DNA of 64,000 nt from Inhella crocodyli (lineage in GTDB: Bacteria > Pseudomonadota > Gammaproteobacteria > Burkholderiales > Burkholderiaceae_C). A model generated the notes under the pieces. It ran no database searches. It saw nothing but the letters and a program-made list of their open reading frames with translations, and was not told the origin of the DNA. The stretch spans positions 186,001 through 250,000 of the forward strand of contig NZ_SACM01000004.1 in assembly GCF_004004565.1 (NCBI RefSeq), given 5' to 3'. Position numbers and translations under genes: made by a program. Positions 61,692 to 64,000 of this stretch are shown here, piece by piece; within the stretch, counting starts at the first letter, position 1; each line of letters opens with the position of its first letter.

Positions 61692-64000
61692 TCAAAAGAT
61701 GGAGGGTTGCTCGGGGTGCTGCCGCAGCAGCTCGGTCAGCTCGTCGGCGCTGAGGGGCTTGGCGAACAGGTAGCCCTGGGCGCTGGCGCAGCCGCAGCCG
61801 ATCAGCAAGTCTCGCTGGGCTTCGGTTTCCACGCCCTCGGCCAGGGTGCTCAGGCCCAGGGCGTCGGCCATTTGCACCACGGCGCGCACGATGCCGGCGG
61901 CCCCGGCGCTGTCGGTGGCGTCGCGCACGAAGCTCTGGTCGATTTTGAGCTTGTCCACGCGCAGGCGCTTGAGGTAGCTGAGGCTGGAGTAGCCGGTGCC
62001 GAAGTCGTCGATGGCCAGGCCCACGCCCAGGGCCTCCAGGCGGTCAAGCGTGGCGGCCACCTTGTCCTGCTCTTGCATCAGCACCGACTCGGTCAGCTCC
62101 AGCTCCAGGTACTGCGCGGGCAGGCCGGTCAGGGCCAGGGCCTCGTTCACTTGCTCGTCGAGGTGGCCACGGCGGAACTGCAGCACCGAGATGTTGACCG
62201 CCATCTTGATCGGCGGCAGGCCCATGCCGATCCAGGTGGACGCCTGGCGGCAGGCCTCGAACAGGGCCCAAGCCCCCATGTCGACGATCAGACCGCTGTC
62301 TTCGGCCACGGGAATGAACTGCGCGGGCGACACCGGTCCGAGCTCGGCCGAGGTCCAGCGCATCAGCGCCTCCACGCCCTCGATGTGCCCCGTGGCCAGG
62401 TTCACCTGCGGCTGGTAGCGCAGCGACAGCTCGCCGCGCTCCAGCGCCTTGGCCAAACGCGAGCGCAGCTGCATGCGGGCCAGGGCTTCGGCATTCATGG
62501 CCGCGTCGTAAAAGCGGTAGCCCTTGCGGCCGGCCGACTTGGCGCGGTACATGGCCGTGTCGGCGGCCTGCATCAGGCTGTCGAAGTCGGCCGCGTCGTC
62601 GGGGAAGAGGGCGATGCCGACCGACAGGTGCAAGGGCAGGTCGTGCCCGTCGACCATGACGCTGCGCCGCGACAAGGCCATCACCTTCTCGGCCACGGCG
62701 GTGACCTCGGCGCCGTCCTTCACCCCGGGCAGCACGATGCAGAACTCGTCGCCGCCTTGGCGGGCCACGGTGTCGGCCTGCCGCAGCTGGCCCTGCAGCT
62801 CCTGCGCCAGGTGCTTGAGCAGGGCGTCGCCGGCGGCGTGGCCCAAGGTGTCGTTGACCTCCTTGAACTGGTCGAGGTCGATGAACATCAGGGCCACCTT
62901 GTGACGCGCGCGCGCGGCCCCGGCCATGGCCAGTTCGGCGCGGTCGCGCAGCAGGCTGAGGTTGGGCAGGCCGGTCAGGGCGTCGTGGAGGGCCTGGTGC
63001 GCCAGCTGCGCGCGGCCCTCGGCCACGGCCCGCTCGGCCTCCAACAGGCGGTCGCGCTCGCTCAGCTGCTGGGTTTGGCGCAGCACGGCCAGCAGCAGCA
63101 TCAGCAGGCCCAGGCCCGCCAAGAGCCCGCGCGGCGCCGCCGCCATGCGCTCGCTCAAGACCAGGAGGCCGAGCGCGCCGGAGGCCAGGGCCACCATGGT
63201 CAGGGGCAGCATGCGCAAGATGCCCTCGCACAGGCGGTCGAAGGCCGGGTCGCGGTTGATGTCGGTGCGCAGGCGGGCGGCGCCCCAGGCCATGAGCAGC
63301 GTGGGCAAGGAGTACAGCAGGCCCAGCACCGAGCCATTGGCCACCGGGCCTTTCAACAGCGCCACGTTCCAGCTCATCCAGGCCACGGCATGGCCCAAGA
63401 GCCCCAGCGTGATGGCCGCCCCCGCGGCCGTGGGGCGCTGCCGCTGGTGGAGCAGGGCGAACACGGAGGTGAAGGCCGCGCTGATCAACAGCACCGGGTA
63501 GGCGATGGACACGACGACGGCGCCCATGGCATTGCTGTCGGCCAGGGGCAAGTACAGGGTCAGCGCGAAGGCCAGGGATGCCGTGGCGGCGCCCAAGACG
63601 TCCAGGCCCACGCGCCGCCACACGGGCGCCTGCCCGGGCAGGTGCAGCAGGCTCATGAAGCCCAGGGCCACGCCCGGGCCGAGCGTCAGAAACAGCAGGT
63701 CGGCCGGGGCGGGGAAGGGGTTCCAGCCGCTGGCCAGTTGCACCATGTAGACGAGCTGGCCCAGCAGGGTGAGGGCCAGGGTGGCGGCAAAGATGCGGCG
63801 CGCCCGGTTGTCGATGGCCTGCTCGGCGTGGCCCACCGAAGAGGCCACCACCCCCACGCTAGCGGCATAGGCCAGGGTCCAGTGGGCGTTGTCGGCCCAA
63901 TCGGCCCACCCCGCTTGGGGCCGCCACGCGGCCAGGCCCCACAAAAGCAAGGTCAGGCCCGTGCTGGTGACCAACACGGCGTTTTGCAGCGCCTTCGGCT
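61692..64000 (-). CDS. Membrane-anchored GGDEF-EAL c-di-GMP protein (5' end outside window)
   Basis: The frame is still open at the right window edge (upstream codons read P-K-A-L-Q-N-A), so the true start lies outside. The visible part has about eight to ten hydrophobic segments over 290 residues, a GGDEF domain with an intact RQGGDEFCIVLPG motif, and an EAL domain with IEGVEALMRW, LELTESVL and IDDFGTGYSS. Both catalytic motifs look intact, so it could make and degrade cyclic di-GMP; one activity often dominates. It precedes gst by 5 bp in the same direction. Confidence 0.92.
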   Translation of the reverse strand, partial: PKALQNAVLVTSTGLTLLLWGLAAWRPQAGWADWADNAHWTLAYAASVGVVASSVGHAEQAIDNRARRIFAATLALTLLGQLVYMVQLASGWNPFPAPADLLFLTLGPGVALGFMSLLHLPGQAPVWRRVGLDVLGAATASLAFALTLYLPLADSNAMGAVVVSIAYPVLLISAAFTSVFALLHQRQRPTAAGAAITLGLLGHAVAWMSWNVALLKGPVANGSVLGLLYSLPTLLMAWGAARLRTDINRDPAFDRLCEGILRMLPLTMVALASGALGLLVLSERMAAAPRGLLAGLGLLMLLLAVLRQTQQLSERDRLLEAERAVAEGRAQLAHQALHDALTGLPNLSLLRDRAELAMAGAARARHKVALMFIDLDQFKEVNDTLGHAAGDALLKHLAQELQGQLRQADTVARQGGDEFCIVLPGVKDGAEVTAVAEKVMALSRRSVMVDGHDLPLHLSVGIALFPDDAADFDSLMQAADTAMYRAKSAGRKGYRFYDAAMNAEALARMQLRSRLAKALERGELSLRYQPQVNLATGHIEGVEALMRWTSAELGPVSPAQFIPVAEDSGLIVDMGAWALFEACRQASTWIGMGLPPIKMAVNISVLQFRRGHLDEQVNEALALTGLPAQYLELELTESVLMQEQDKVAATLDRLEALGVGLAIDDFGTGYSSLSYLKRLRVDKLKIDQSFVRDATDSAGAAGIVRAVVQMADALGLSTLAEGVETEAQRDLLIGCGCASAQGYLFAKPLSADELTELLRQHPEQPSIF

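Overview
The window is very GC-rich, tightly packed DNA from a Gram-negative bacterium. Outer-membrane TonB-dependent receptors, an AcrB-type RND pump, RlhA- and TrxC-like proteins and a nested-palindrome repeat of a kind I associate with Burkholderiales point to a betaproteobacterium. A Roseateles/Sphaerotilaceae-type polysaccharide degrader is my best guess, inferred from gene content only. I see no rRNA, tRNA, CRISPR array or insertion-sequence transposase.

Region 1 (about 1.4-25.6 kb) is a beta-glucan (laminarin-like) utilisation locus. Three copies of the perfect palindrome TGAAAGCGCTTTCA, plus one imperfect copy, are LacI-type operators. They sit in front of (a) a TonB-dependent receptor followed by a cassette halogenase / SapC / JmjC-cupin / halogenase, (b) a secreted GH16 glucanase, and (c) a minus-strand operon for an ABC sugar importer, a GH1 beta-glucosidase and an alpha/beta hydrolase. 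The LacI regulator itself is not in the window. Between 10.7 and 17.2 kb lie unrelated housekeeping or secreted proteins (PaiB, YdjM-like hydrolase, orphan ParB-like protein, LprI-like protein, zinc metalloprotease).

Region 2 (25.7-43.7 kb) is a chitin/N-acetylglucosamine locus. A plus-strand operon carries a sugar kinase (NagK-like), a GntR/HutC regulator, NagA, a SIS-type deaminase (NagB-II), NagZ, an AmpG-like MFS permease and a GH16-fold protein. Two chemoreceptors follow. A minus-strand block holds a second TonB-dependent receptor, a GH18 chitinase-like protein and a second JmjC-cupin. TTGGTATT/AATACCAA half-sites occur before nagK and between the second receptor and a gene of unknown function at 42.4 kb, so the local GntR protein probably controls both sets. 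In both sugar loci a strong intrinsic terminator separates the receptor from the genes behind it, suggesting attenuated read-through.

Region 3 (43.7-64 kb) begins with a 477-bp nested-palindrome repeat element. It is followed by an operon for an MBL-like protein, a giant kinase-like/ATPase/GAF/cyclase protein and a phospholipase-D-like protein. Next is an ArsR-controlled divergent operon of RND efflux, a DUF2892 protein, thioredoxin 2 and a SLAC1/TehA-type channel. The window ends with a thioredoxin-domain protein, a DUF2314 protein, a DUF1801 protein, a glutathione S-transferase and the beginning of a GGDEF-EAL protein that runs off the end.
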